Source of the DNA: Cherax quadricarinatus
Taxonomy: Eukaryota; Arthropoda; Malacostraca; Decapoda; Parastacidae
Assembly (NCBI RefSeq): GCF_038502225.1
Contig: NC_091372.1
Coordinates: 9,823,290-9,887,289, forward strand
Direction of reading: 5' to 3'
DNA: 64,000 bases
A program made the translations under genes and the position numbers. The notes under the pieces were generated by a model. The model was not told the origin of the DNA and ran no database searches. It saw only the letters and a program-made list of their open reading frames with translations. Positions 1 to 12,743 of this stretch are shown here, in pieces. Position 1 is the stretch's first letter, and the number at the start of each line of letters is the position of its first letter.

Positions 1-2069
1 ATCCAAGCCCCTCCAAGCTACAAATATCCCATCCCCTCCAAGCTACATATACCCCTCCCCTCCAAGCTACAAATCCCCGCCCCTCCAAGCTACAAATATC
101 CCCCGCCTCTCCAAGCTACAAATACCACCGCCCCTCCAAGCTACATATATCCCTGCCCCTCCAAGCTACAAATATCCCCACCCCTCCAAGCTACAAATAT
201 CACCGCCCCTCCAAGCTACAAATATACCCGCCCCTCCAAGCTACAAATATCACCGCCCCTCCAAGCTACAAATATCACCGCCCCTCCAAGCTACAAATAT
301 CCCCTCCTCCAAGCTACCCCCTCCCCTCCAAGCTATCAGCTAAAATATCCCCCTCAAGCTACCCTCCAAGCTACAAATATCCCCTCCCCTCCAAGCTACA
401 AATATTCCCTCCCCTCCAAGCTACAAATATACCCGCCCCTCCTAAAGCTACAAATATCCCCGCCCCTCCAAGCTACAAATATCCCCGCCCCTCCAAGCTA
501 CAAATATCCCCGCCCCTCCAAGCCAAAATATCCCCCCCTCCAAGCTCCCCTCCAAGCTACAAATATCTCCTCCCATCCAAGCTACAAATATCCCCTCCCC
601 TCCAAGCTACAGATATCCCCTCCCCTCCAAGCTACAAATATCCCCTCCAAGCTTCAAATATCTCCTCACCTCCAAGCTACAAATATCCCCTCCCCTCCAA
701 GCTACAAATATCCCCGCCCCTCCAAGCTACAAATATCCCCGCCCCTCCAAGCTACAAATATCCCCTCCAAGCTACAAATATCCCCGCCCCTCCAAGCTAC
801 AAATATCCCCGCCCCTCCAAGCTACAAATATCCCCGCCCCTCCAAGCTACAAATATCCCCGCCCCTCCAAGCTACAAATATCCCGCCCCTCCAAGCTACA
901 AATATCCCCGCCCATTCAAGCTACAAATATCCCCTCCCCTCCAAGCTACAAATATCCCCGCCCCTCCAAGCTACAAATATCCCGCTACCCCCGCCCCTCC
1001 AAGCTACAAATATCCCCTCCCCTCCAAGCTACAAATATACCCTCTCCTCCAAGCTACAAATATCCCCGCCCCTCCAAGCTACAAATATCCCCTCCCCTCC
1101 AAGCTACAAATATACCCTACCCTCAAAGCTACAAATATCCCCTCCACTCCAAGCTACAAATATCCCCGCCCCTCCAAGCTACAAATATCCCCGCCCCTCC
1201 AAGCTACAAATATCCCCTAACCTCCAAGCTACAAATATCACCGCCCCTCCAAGCTACAAATATCCCCTCCCCTCCAAGCTACAAATATCCCCTCCCCTCC
1301 AAGCTACAAATATACCCTCCCCTCCAAGCTACAAATATACCTGCCCCTCCAAGCTACAAATATCATCTCCCCTCGAAGCTACAAATATCCCTGCCCCTCC
1401 AAGCTACATATAACTCCTCCCCTCCAAGCCCCCCTCCCCTCCAAGCTACAAATATCCCCGCCCCTCCAAGCTATATCCCCTCCCCTCCAAGCTACAAATA
1501 TCCCCTCCCATCCAAGCTACAAATATCCCCTCCAAGCTACAAATATCCCCTCCCCTCCAAGCTACAAATATCCTCGCCCCTCCAAGCTACAAATATCCCC
1601 GCCCCTCCAAGCTACAAATAACCCCGCCCCTCCAAGCTACAAATATCCCCTCCCCTCCAAGCTACAAATATCCCCGCCGCTCCAAGCTACAAATATCTCC
1701 TCCCCTCCAAGCTACAAATATCCCCTCCCCTCCAAGCTACAAATATCCCCTCCCCTCCAAGCTACAAATATCCCCTCCCCTCCAAGCTACAAATATCCCC
1801 TCCCCTCCAAGCTACAAATATCCCCTCCCCTCCAAGCTACAAATATCCCCTCCCCTCCAAGCTACAAATATCCTCTCCCCTCCAAGCTACAAATAAGCTA
1901 CCCCCTCCCCTCCAAGCTACAAATATCCCCTCCCCTCCAAGCTACCCCCTCCCCTCCAAGCTACAAATATCCCCTCCCCTCCAAGCTACAAATATCCCTG
2001 CCCCTCCAAGCTACAAATATCCCCTCCCCTCCAAGCTACAAATATCCCCTGAACCCCTCCAAGCTACAA
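1..2069. repeat. 25-bp GC/AT satellite array, about 80 copies
   Basis: A 25-bp unit containing tccaagctacaaatatcccc repeats almost without break from the left edge. It shows scattered substitutions (cgcccc/tcccct), short deletions and a few partial units such as those near 310-360 and 1895-1950. The array runs off the window, so its full length is unknown. It contains no plausible gene. Confidence 0.95.
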
Positions 2070-2090
2070 ACGAAATTATTTACAAACATT

Positions 2091-2240
2091 ATCTCTCAGT
2101 CCACAGGGGATTCGAACCTGCAAACTCAGCAGGTTGTGGATACAGTACACAGTACTTTTATCCATAACTCTTGCATTGTGGATAAAGTACTGTGTAGTCT
2201 GATGCAGAGTTTGCAGGTTCGAATCCTGCTGTGGACTGAT
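2091..2240. repeat. Palindromic tRNA-like element (inverted arms)
   Basis: Two inverted arms meet near 2165. The right arm carries a B-box-like ggttcgaatcc followed by tgctgtggactg, and the left arm carries its complement. The arms are imperfect, about 70 bp each, and also share a segment around acagtacttttatcc. This looks like a head-to-head copy of a tRNA-derived SINE head. It is not a functional tRNA because no complete cloverleaf is seen. Confidence 0.6.
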
Positions 2241-2341
2241 ATTGTTTATATTTCAGTATACATACATTGAGACTATTTGCGTATATAGACCGAGGGATGT
2301 ACACCTAGTGTACGTACTATGTGGGAAATTATCCATTCTTC

Positions 2342-2465
2342 TTGATTCGCCGGTACTCTCCCGGTCCGGGTCTTTTACAGATGGTGACCCGACCTTGGCT
2401 CCCTGTCTGGGGAGTGTCTGGAACCTATGTCTACCATGGGAGGAGGTACAAGTACCTCCTTGTTA
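2342..2465 (-). repeat. SINE-B fragment
   Basis: Partial reverse-orientation copy of the GC-rich repeat that is complete at 29826-30119, recognisable by gattcgccggtactctcccgg and the cctcc/gggagg block. It is diverged and truncated. Confidence 0.7.
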
Positions 2466-2499
2466 CGACTTTGATGCCGTAAAATATAATGTTCCTGGC

Positions 2500-3060
2500 T
2501 CCTAAAGGCTGCTAACACTGCTGTCTAGGGGTTATAAAATTACTCTGAAAGCACAGCGAACCTTGGGCCAGCATGTACTCTACAAATTAAGAAACATGAC
2601 TGCAAATAATGCTGTATAAGGAAGGACACGAAAACTCGCCTATACAAAAATATAGTAGTATATAATATTAATAATAAATAATAAACTTACATACAACTTA
2701 CAATCTACTCCAGAAAGCCACCACACTCCAGTTTACATTAGCTCACTACTACTGAGTCAGTAAATGAACATTTATGAACAGGGAGGCTCCCTGACACCCC
2801 CCCCCTTTCTGCAGGCTACATAGCCTACAGTGGAAACGTTAAACACACTGCAAAACACAGGCCTCCCATACTAGGACTTTACAAATAAACATGAGAACAC
2901 TTAAACACAAACACCACCGGACTTGTACTGAACTTAACACGCCTCTGCTCCTGTCCTGGCCACTGACTGACAGGAATTAAACACGTTCGTTTTCAGTATG
3001 CTACACGGAAAATGACATTATATATGGAGCGTTATTTTATATATAAATATTTTTTTGTAG
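2500..3060. other. Gene-free AT-rich stretch
   Basis: No Kazal exon, transposon end or convincing coding segment is seen here. It is AT-rich unique or old repeat sequence with a short C-run near 2800. Confidence 0.5.
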
Positions 3061-3061
3061 C

Positions 3062-3240
3062 ACACCGCCTAACACTCCTCTTCTGGAAACAACTCTCCCC
3101 AGGCCTAGCCTCATTCCCCTCCCTTATAGGGCTCCTAGGCCTCTGATCCGCCATCTTCCCCGCCCCAAGGGGCTTGTGGGAATGGCAGTCTTGTGAGCTG
3201 CAGGTGGTAGCAAGCTCTGGCTCTGGCACCTCCCCGCCCT
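3062..3240 (-). repeat. SINE-B fragment
   Basis: Reverse-orientation partial copy of the same family (gccatcttccccgccccaagg, then cagtcttgtgagct). It lacks the outer ends and is diverged from the 29.8-kb copy. Confidence 0.7.
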
Positions 3241-3552
3241 AGGAGGGCTGGTGGTAGTGGTGTCCCGTTTTAAATTACCCATTATAAGAACAATACCAAT
3301 AGGATCCGTTCCTGACGACTCTCAGTTCAACCACAATTGAAATAACAAACATCCAGCTCACCACCAACACTGTCCAAGGCCACCTGGCGTGCTGAGTAAC
3401 CTCACTTCTTAAGGTTACCACGAGAAAGTTTGATATTAGATTGTAAGATTTTTAAGAGAGCAAGAAGGGGTTAAATTTCTATGAGTGAGGGGGGTGAATT
3501 TAGTACACGAAGTGTTTTTTTTTATTTTATCAGGAATTCAATATTTAATGGA

Positions 3553-3690
3553 GGTTAGGTAAGGTTTGTCAGGAAACAGGGCAAGTGTTTCCTGACGCGG
3601 GTTTTAGTCATATGATGATCCCCCGTTAGAGCTTTTGGTCATCTGACTGAGACCTTCCACTGGCGTAGCGGTCCACCCCTTTAATAATGT
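3553..3690 (+). repeat. Repeat family C (SINE/MITE-like)
   Basis: A 140-bp dispersed repeat with the landmarks tgtcaggaaacagg, catatgatga, gagcttttggtcatctgac and ggccttccactggc. Further copies lie at 48925, 49949 (+) and at 29356 and 61762 (-). No coding capacity or terminal repeats are evident, so the class is unknown. Confidence 0.75.
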
Positions 3691-3837
3691 AATAGTTAGT
3701 ATTATTGTATTTACAATAAAATACTTGAAAAACTTACATAAATATCCGGAGTCTAGGTGAAAAAAAATATATGTGATTCCACATTGTCGTAATTTTTAAT
3801 CACTCCGAATTTAAGCCACCACTCCCACGAGCCCTTC

Positions 3838-4128
3838 TAGGGCGGGGATGGTGCCAGAGCCAGAGCTTGTTACCACCTGCAGCTCACACGACTGCTACTT
3901 CAACGAGCCCCCTGGGGCGGAGCAGATGGCAGACCAGAGGTCTAGCTTCTTCCTACGAGCCCCGCGAGGGCGGGGAATGTGGCTAGGCCTGGGGACAGTT
4001 GGTCCCGCAGCTGAGGAGGTACTTGTACCTCCTCCCATGGCAGACATAGGTCTCAGACACTCCCAGCCAAGGCCGGGTCACAATCTGGAAAAGACCCGGA
4101 GAGGGAGAGTACCAGCGAATCAAGGATA
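3838..4128 (+). repeat. SINE-B, diverged full-length copy
   Basis: Plus-strand copy of SINE-B from the ccttctagggcgggg start to the agagtaccagcgaatcaagg end. It is more diverged than the 29.8- and 39.5-kb copies. The short open frame inside is not considered coding. Confidence 0.75.
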
Positions 4129-4465
4129 ACAACAATTAATCACTAATAACATCCTGAGTGTTAAGAAAGAGTAACATTGAGTGTAAACAGAACTGAGGAC
4201 TTCCATGGTCTTACGCTGTGGGAACGGATGTCTTCTGAGTGTTCCACGCTTCTAAGTAATAATATCACAGGACATAATATACCCAGAGAATCCTGTGGTA
4301 TTCAGAATTTTATTTGATGTGCCCAATGGAAATAAGTCACTTTGACTTTTTTGAGTTAACCTAGGAATTCTATCCACATGCTGCTATGTATGTTAATTTA
4401 TGTATACTTGTAATTATTTAATAACGTACTTTCCTGTCCTAATCTAATGGTTATACATTTTTTAT

Positions 4466-5319
4466 CAACACATCGGCCGTTTCTCACCTAGGCAGGGTGG
4501 CCCCAAAATAAAGAAACTTTCACCATCATTCACTCCATCACTGTCTTGCCAGAAGGGTGCTTTACACTACAATTATAAAACTGCAACATTAACACCCCTC
4601 CTTCAGAGTGCAGACACTGTACTTCCCATCTCCAGGACTCAAGTCCGGCCTGCCGGTTTCCCTGAATCCATTCATAAATGTCACCTTGCTTACACTCCAA
4701 CAGCACGTCAAGTCCTAAAATCCATTTGTCTCCATTCACTCCTAACACGCTCACTCATGCTTGCTGGAAGTCCAAGCCCCTCGCACACAAAACCTCCCTT
4801 ACCCCCTCCCTTCAAACTTTCCTAGGCCATACAACACACCCATATAAGAGTGTTGGTATAACTATACTCTCATACATTCTCCTCTTTGCTTCCATGGATA
4901 AAGTTCTTTGTCTCCATAAACTCCTCAGTTCACCACTCACCGTTTTTCCCCTTGTCAGTTCGATAATTCACCTCATCTTTCCTGGACCCATCTGCTGACA
5001 CGTCCACTCCCAAATATCTGAATACATTCACCTCCTCCATACTCTCTCCCTCCAATCTGATATCCAATATTTTGTTACCTAATTTTTTTTTTTGTTTTTC
5101 TCATCGCCTTACTCTTTCCTATAATCACTTTTAATTTCCTTCTTTTACATACCGTACCTAACTCATCCACCAACCTCTGCAATTTCTTCAGAATCTCCCA
5201 AGAGCACAGTGTCATCATCAAAGAGCAACTCTGACAACTTCCACTTTGTGTTAGATTCTTTATCTTTTAACCCCACACCTCTTGCCAACACCCGAGCATT
5301 TACTTCTCTTACAACTCCA

Positions 5320-5321
<2 letters not shown>
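4466..5321 (-). mobile_element. RTE-type LINE, 3' half, degenerate
   Basis: On the minus strand the sequence reads from reverse transcriptase residues ([19 protein letters not shown], the F-x-D-D catalytic region) near 5200-5300 to a 3' end with a gggccaccctg tail near 4490. The 3' part matches the elements ending at 17605 (-) and 60215 (+), which gives three copies in the window. Stops and frameshifts show it is dead, and its 5' side runs into TA repeats. Confidence 0.8.
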
Positions 5322-5391
<70 letters not shown>

Positions 5392-5395
<4 letters not shown>

Positions 5396-5436
5396 GGACA
5401 AGCCACAGGGGGGTACCCCCCATGGCTTGTCCTGCA
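5392..5436. repeat. 45-bp perfect-stem hairpin between TA arrays
   Basis: tgcaggacaagcca at 5392-5405 pairs with its complement at 5423-5436 around a ggggtacccc-like loop. The same gcaagacaagcc motif occurs at the ends of the larger fold-back at 11937-12228, so this is probably a reduced member of that family. Confidence 0.7.
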
Positions 5437-5469
5437 TAGTTAAGATCACCCGTCTGCGCTTGTTTGCAT

Positions 5470-6086
<617 letters not shown>

Positions 6087-6129
6087 TATACATTATATAT
6101 TATATATATAATATATTATATATATAATA

Positions 6130-6212
<83 letters not shown>

Positions 6213-6584
6213 ATATATTATGGAGTCATGTGTGGTGAGGTCAGCAACCAGTGAGAGTTGCCTGTTCATGCATGGCGTTGTAGGGCAGGACCAATCTTTC
6301 GAGGACACCAAATACATGAAAACTCTCACGGTTCTATGCTACTGTGTTGGACAGGGTGATCAAGGCTGCCTCGAGACAGTGACGTTTCTGCAGTTCACGC
6401 TCCTATCAGCAACATCTCGCTTCCTTCCTCTTAAGTAATTTTCCATGTGAGGTGAGGTGAACCACACTAGGTCTAACCAGGTTGCCTCTGTTGCATATTT
6501 GCTTTTCCTCAGTTGCTGAGATATGTACCTGTATGCTTCACCCGAATACATATTGGAACGCACACCTAAAGATGTGGAAAGAAA

Positions 6585-6760
6585 CCAGGGTGTTCCTGAA
6601 GTGTCATGCAAGGCAGTGTGTTCCTGAAGGAGACTTGTAAACCAGGGTGTTCCTAAAGGAGATTTACAACCCAGGTTGTTCCTGAATGAAATTTACAAAC
6701 CAGGTTATAAGTGATGGAGATTTACAAACCAGGTTGTTCCTGAAGGAGAGTCTTACTAAG
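6585..6760. repeat. Degenerate 35-bp minisatellite
   Basis: About five diverged units contain aaaccaggttgttcctgaaggagatttac. No coding content is seen. Confidence 0.7.
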
Positions 6761-7350
6761 TCGTCACTTCCTCAAAAATCATTCTTTTTAATAATCTTCG
6801 GCGGCCACATTCCACAATGACTTATCATCAGTATTATTTTCATTATTCCATATTAAAAATAATAAGCTCTTATTCTCTGAATCATTTATCTACACACACA
6901 CAGTGTCTGACACATGATGCAATGTACTGTATGAAAACTGAAACTATAATCTACAAATGTATCAAAATACAATATAAAATAGCTTTGAAGGTAGTTTTAC
7001 AAAATTATTATTGGTAATATTATATTCGTATTGGTACTGCTGTTGTAATTATGTTTGGGAAGCACCAAACCAGTTTTGTGTGTTAAGTGCTTGGACAATG
7101 TGATGTAATGAGGTTTTATCTAAAGATTAAAGCAATAATAAACCAATTCTCTGGTTTAGGAGCGCTTCACCAACCTTGAGAGGTGTTGTGGGTTTGAGAT
7201 GAGTGGTTCGTTGGTGTGTTAATGGAGTGTTGTCGTGCTTGAGTTTTGCTTATCTGGGAAGGGTAAGTCCCAGATGCTGGAGGCAGTGAGAGAAGCGGAG
7301 ATGTCTGGGATTTCCACAAGAGGCTGGCAACACTGACAATACCAGGTTTG

Positions 7351-7660
7351 TGTGTGTGTGTATACTCACCTATTTGTGGTTGCATGGGTATATTCATAAC
7401 TCCTGGCCCCATCTCTTCGCTGGTCGCTACTAGGTCCACTCTCTCTCCATGCTCCATGAGCCTTATCGTACCTCTTCTTAGAGCTATGTATGGATCCTGC
7501 CTCCACTACATCACTCTCTAGATTGTTCCACTTCCTGACAGCTCTATAACTAAAGAAATGCTTCCTAACGTCCCTGTGACTCATCTGAGTTTTCAACATC
7601 CAGTTGTGACCCCTTGTTGCTGTGACCCCTCTCTGGAACATTATGTCCCTATCCATCTTG
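7351..7660 (-). mobile_element. LINE 3'-end fragment
   Basis: The minus-strand translation contains [17 protein letters not shown] and VRKWNNLESDVVEAGSI, the conserved C-terminus of a LINE reverse transcriptase also seen at 7682-8094 and 61250-61590. It is truncated and borders a GT-rich tail. Confidence 0.8.
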
Positions 7661-7681
7661 CGTGCGTGCGTGTGTGTGTAC

Positions 7682-8094
7682 ACTCACCTAATTGTACTCA
7701 CCTAATTGTGGTTGCAGGGGTCGAGTCTCAGCTCCTGGCCCCACCTCTTCACTGATCGCTACTGGGTCCTCTCTCTCTCTGCTTCCTGAGCTTTGTCATA
7801 CCTCTTCTTAAAACTATGTATGGTTCCTGCATCCACTACTTCACTTGCTAGGCTATTCCACTTCCTGACGACTCTATGACTGAAGGAATACTTCCTAACG
7901 TCCCTGTGACTCGTCTGAGTCTTCAGCTTCCAGTTGTGACCCCTTGTTTCTGTGTCCCCTCTCTGGAACATCCTGTCTCTGTCCACCTTGTCTATTCCCC
8001 GCAGTATCTTGTATGTCGTTATCATGTCTACCCTGACCCTTCTGTCCTCCAGTGTTGTCAGTCCGATTTCCCTCAACCTTTCCTCGTACATTCC
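7682..8094 (-). mobile_element. LINE reverse-transcriptase C-terminus
   Basis: The minus-strand frame reads [17 protein letters not shown], then [18 protein letters not shown] and RKWNSLASEVVDAGTIHSF, the thumb and C-terminal region of the decapod LINE found elsewhere in the window. The frame is open to its C-terminal end near 7759. Its 5' side stops abruptly at the first unit of the 32-bp minisatellite. Confidence 0.85.
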
Positions 8095-10455
8095 CCACGG
8101 CAGTAATGGTGTTGACACAGACGTACCTACGGCAGTAATGGTGTTGACACAGACGTACCCACGGCAGTAATGGTGTTGACACAGACGTACCCACGGCAGT
8201 AATGGTGTTGACACAGACGTACCCACGGCAGTAATGGTGTTGACACAGACGTACCCACGGCAGTAATGGTGTTGACACAGACGTACCCACGGCAGTAATG
8301 GTGTTGACACAGACGTACCCACGGCAGTAATGGTGTTGACACAGACGTACCCACGGCAGTAATGGTGTTGACACAGACGTACCCACGGCAGTAATGGTGT
8401 TGACACAGACGTACCCACGGCAGTAATGGTGTTGACACAGACGTACCCACGGCAGTAATGGTGTTGACACAGACGTACCCACGGCAGTAATGGTGTTGAC
8501 ACAGACGTACCCACGGCAGTAATGGTGTTGACACAGACGTACCCACGGCAGTAATGGTGTTGACACAGACGTACCCACGGCAGTAATGGTGTTGACACAG
8601 ACGTACCCACGGCAGTAATGGTGTTGACACAGACGTACCCACGGCAGTAATGGTGTTGACACAGACGTACCCACGGCAGTAATGGTGTTGACACAGACGT
8701 ACCCACGGCAGTAATGGTGTTGACACAGACGTACCCACGGCAGTAATGGTGTTGACACAGACGTACCCACGGCAGTAATGGTGTTGACACAGACGTACCT
8801 ACGGCAGTAATGGTGTTGACACAGACGTACCCACGGCAGTAATGGTGTTGACACAGACGTACCCACGGCAGTAATGGTGTTGACACAGACGTACCCACGG
8901 CAGTAATGGTGTTGACACAGACGTACCCACGGCAGTAATGGTGTTGACACAGACGTACCCACGGCAGTAATGGTGTTGACACAGACGTACCCACGGCAGT
9001 AATGGTGTTGACACAGACGTACCCACGGCAGTAATGGTGTTGACACAGACGTACCCACGGCAGTAATGGTGTTGACACAGACGTACCCACGGCAGTAATG
9101 GTGTTGACACAGACGTACCCACGGCAGTAATGGTGTTGACACAGACGTACCCACGGCAGTAATGGTGTTGACACAGACGTACCCACGGCAGTAATGGTGT
9201 TGACACAGACGTACCTACGGCAGTAATGGTGTTGACACAGACGTACCTACGGCAGTAATGGTGTTGACACAGACGTACCCACGGCAGTAATGGTGTTGAC
9301 ACAGACGTACCCACGGCAGTAATGGTGTTGACACAGACGTACCCACGGCAGTAATGGTGTTGACACAGACGTACCCACGGCAGTAATGGTGTTGACACAG
9401 ACGTACCCACGGCAGTAATGGTGTTGACACAGACGTACCCACGGCAGTAATGGTGTTGACACAGACGTACCCACGGCAGTAATGGTGTTGACACAGACGT
9501 ACCCACGGCAGTAATGGTGTTGACACAGACGTACCCACGGCAGTAATGGTGTTGACACAGACGTATCCACGGCAGTAATGGTGTTGACACAGACGTACCC
9601 ACGGCAGTAATGGTGTTGACACAGACGTACCCACGGCAGTAATGGTGTTGACACAGACGTACCCACGGCAGTAATGGTGTTGACACAGACGTACCCACGG
9701 CAGTAATGGTGTTGACACAGACGTACCCACGGCAGTAATGGTGTTGACACAGACGTACCCACGGCAGTAATGGTGTTGACACAGACGTACCCACGGCAGT
9801 AATGGTGTTGACACAGACGTACCCACGGCAGTAATGGTGTTGACACAGACATATCCACGGCAGTAATGGTGTTGACACAGACGTACCCACGGCAGTAATG
9901 GTGTTGACACAGACGTACCCACGGCAGTAATGGTGTTGACACAGACGTACCCACGGCAGTAATGGTGTTGACACAGACGTACCCACGGCAGTAATGGTGT
10001 TGACACAGACGTACCCACGGCAGTAATGGTGTTGACACAGACGTACCCACGGCAGTAATGGTGTTGACACAGACGTACCCACGGCAGTAATGGTGTTGAC
10101 ACAGACGTACCCACGGCAGTAATGGTGTTGACACAGACGTACCCACGGCAGTAATGGTGTTGACACAGACGTACCCACGGCAGTAATGGTGTTGACACAG
10201 ACGTACCCACGGCAGTAATGGTGTTGACACAGACGTACCCACGGCAGTAATGGTGTTGACACAGACGTACCCACGGCAGTAATGGTGTTGACACAGACGT
10301 ACCCACGGCAGTAATGGTGTTGACACAGACGTACCCACGGCAGTAATGGTGTTGACACAGACGTACCCACGGCAGTAATGGTGTTGACACAGACGTACCC
10401 ACGGCAGTAATGGTGTTGACACAGACGTACCCACGGCAGTAATGGTGTTGACACA
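8095..10455. repeat. 32-bp minisatellite, about 74 highly uniform copies
   Basis: The unit acccacggcagtaatggtgttgacacagacgt (32 bp) repeats with only rare single changes, such as the cctacgg variants near 8130, 8795, 9210 and 9245 and catatcc near 9850. The unit lacks stop codons in all three minus-strand frames and 32 is not a multiple of 3. Open frames of 395-563 codons therefore arise in every minus frame without meaning coding. Related 34-bp units occur at 23785 and 25476. Confidence 0.97.
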
Positions 10456-10527
10456 GAGGTCATGACAGAGGTCATGACAGGTGTTTTCATTTATCCCTGA
10501 AATAATTTCATTTTCTATAATCATACA

Positions 10528-10660
10528 TTTAAGAACACAGGAACGAAGAAATACTGCAGTAGGCCTATTGGCCCATGCTAGGCAGGTCTAGCTCACACCC
10601 ACTCATTATGTCTCCAAATTATATATAAACCTACCCAAAGTTCTTGCCTCAGCGACTCTT
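10528..10660 (-). mobile_element. LINE 3' terminus (family with gcctattggccc)
   Basis: The plus-strand text aagaacacaggaacg, gcagtaggcctattggcccatg and ctcacacccact is the complement of a LINE 3' end. It is also found at 25793 (duplicated position), 60297 and, in the other orientation, 56935-57215. In this copy it is cut at about 10660 and joins a Tc1 remnant directly. Confidence 0.75.
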
Positions 10661-10942
10661 CTCTTCTCTGTAAACTCTAGAGACTACTGTGCATAAAAAT
10701 CCCAGGAGATCAGTAGTTTGAGATACTCAAACCAGCCTGTCTGGCACCAACAATTATTTCACAGTCAAAGTCACTTAGATCACATTTCCTCAGTCTGATG
10801 TTCAGTCTAACCAACAACTGAACCTCTTCACTAAGTATGCATGCTTTTAATCACTGAGGTGCTGTCCTTTGATTGGCCGATTAGATATTTGCATTAACGA
10901 AAATGGGTACAGGGGTACCTAATCAAATAGCCACTGAGCACA
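10661..10942 (-). mobile_element. Tc1-type transposon remnant
   Basis: The segment from the ttctctgtaaactctag motif to tagccactgag matches the right part of the Tc1-type element at 28006-28818, including the terminal tcaaatagccactgag. The left part is missing. It sits at the position equivalent to the gene-B copy, so the element predates the A/B duplication. Confidence 0.7.
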
Positions 10943-11423
10943 TATTCTCAATGTTTATTCCCGTTTTTCGTTTGTACACTTCGTTCATCTTACCCCTAAT
11001 TCTATGTCATTTCAAAGAATGCAAGTTAAGTTAAGTAATTAGGTACAGGTACACATAAGCACAGTTAACAATGTAAATTACCTAGGATAAACCCCCCCAA
11101 AAAGGTCAAAGTGACTTGTTTTCATTGGAATCCTATTTTCGTGGGAAAAGTTTCAACCCTTCTCTGTATATTTTCTCTCTGAGTGTTATTACTAATAAAA
11201 ATCATTATTGCTAAAGTTTGTTTTAATTAAGCATTGTGTAAGTAAATGACAGCAATATACTTAAGTGTAAAGTTTAGTTGAAAGAGAAGAATCGTGATAA
11301 CTTCTCCGGGAAACGTGGTAAATGTCTCAGAAAGGACTGGGAACCTCAGCTCTAGATCCTCCACCAATTATCCTATCTTTGAATTAAGAGAATGTTCGTA
11401 TGGGTGTGTGAGAGAGAGTACGG

Positions 11424-11461
11424 TATATAAGGGCTACTCCCACGGCTGTTTTTCACTCAGT
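11424..11461 (+). promoter_or_regulatory. Gene A core promoter (TATA box and initiator)
   Basis: TATATAA at 11424-11430 is followed by an arthropod-type TCAGT initiator at 11457-11461, with the inferred start at A 11459. The same arrangement, with ggtatataagggctactccc in place of gggttaccccg, is found upstream of gene B. A noncoding first exon would run to about 11497, where ag|gtctaac is a weak donor. It joins an acceptor at 12637-12638. Confidence 0.75.
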
Positions 11462-11526
11462 CATCACGACACAGCGATAAAGTCTGCGTATCAGGAGGTC
11501 TAACTTATTTCCATTGTTAAGGATAC

Positions 11527-11834
<308 letters not shown>

Positions 11835-11936
11835 GAGGAATGAATGTATTTTGGTGGATATACACCGAGAGTTTATTTTAATCTCTATTTTAAGGATTTA
11901 AATGTCTTAAAGTGGTGGCGTACAAGTAACTGTGTG

Positions 11937-12228
11937 TGCAAGACAAGCCAAAGGGGATGGAAATCTTCAGCTCAAGATCTTTCACACGTCTCCAGGCGTC
12001 ATCAGGAGCTATGCAATGTTGCAAGAGAAGCAACAGGTTAAATGAGAGGAACCAGTTTCCCCTGATCATTTCTGTGAGGAACTGGCTGCCGTCACCACGC
12101 TAATTTGAGAAAACTTCCTCTCATTCTTCCTGTTGCTAGTCTTGCAACATTGCATAGCTCCTGATGACGCACAGAGACGTGTAAAAGACGTTGAGCTGAA
12201 GATTTCCATCCCCGTGGCTTGTCTTGCA
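11937..12228. repeat. Fold-back element, arms about 110 bp
   Basis: The left arm runs from tgcaagacaagcc to gcatagctcctgatgacg-type sequence, and the right arm is its complement ending gtggcttgtcttgca. A loop of about 70 bp separates them. It lies inside the 5' intron of gene A. Confidence 0.8.
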
Positions 12229-12638
12229 TTAAGATTGATGTCTGAAATTGTATTGCATTGTGAGTACTAACAAAATCGTAACAACACTTTACGACCCATT
12301 ACCTGATTTACAAACGAGTAGTCGTTAAGCAATGACATATAGTAACTAGATACTCCACTGTAACGTCAGGTAACTTTATCATAGAAACGTTTCGCCCACT
12401 ATGGGATTTATGAATGTAATCAATGGCTTGATAATTTCCCTAAAGGGCGGAAAGTTTCTATAATAAACGTAAAATTCCATAAATCAGAAAGATATTTGTA
12501 AGTAAAAATATCTCTGTAAACATATCGTCTTTCTAAATACCTCTCGGATAATGTTATCGTTGACACACTCGTCCTGACGCTACAGAAGCGCCTCTTTTAT
12601 ACCTATGTTGATATTATATAATCTCTTTCTCGTAACAG

Positions 12639-12743
12639 GTTTTGTGTTGGAAGTGAAGATGATGATTTTACGTACGTCTCTCCTGCTGGTGGCGGTGCTG
12701 GTGCTTCAGGCAGAGGCTACAACCCCACCTGCTCAGTTTTCAG
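12639..12743 (+). CDS. Gene A signal-peptide exon (coding from 12659)
   Basis: The acceptor cgtaacag ends at 12638. The first of two tandem ATGs at 12659 is chosen, though 12662 would differ by one Met. It encodes a hydrophobic LLLVAVLVL core and a probable cleavage after QAEA, and the donor after 12743 is G|GTGGGT in phase 1. An in-frame ATG at 12605 lies upstream of the acceptor and is therefore intronic. Confidence 0.85.

Noticed and set aside
3848..4129. 93-codon frame in SINE-B (also 29903, 39566)
   Set aside because: The frame is inside a repeat with full duplicates elsewhere; copies differ by indels, so there is no conserved protein.
7759..10524. Long minus-strand open frames (475, 419, 563, 395 and 425 codons) with the STPLLPW repeat
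   Set aside because: They are readings of a stop-free 32-bp minisatellite in all three frames. The only real coding similarity is the LINE fragment at 7759-8094.
12605..12658. Upstream in-frame ATG for gene A at 12605
   Set aside because: It lies before the acceptor at 12638. Gene B has no matching ATG, and the paralogous match begins at the acceptor.
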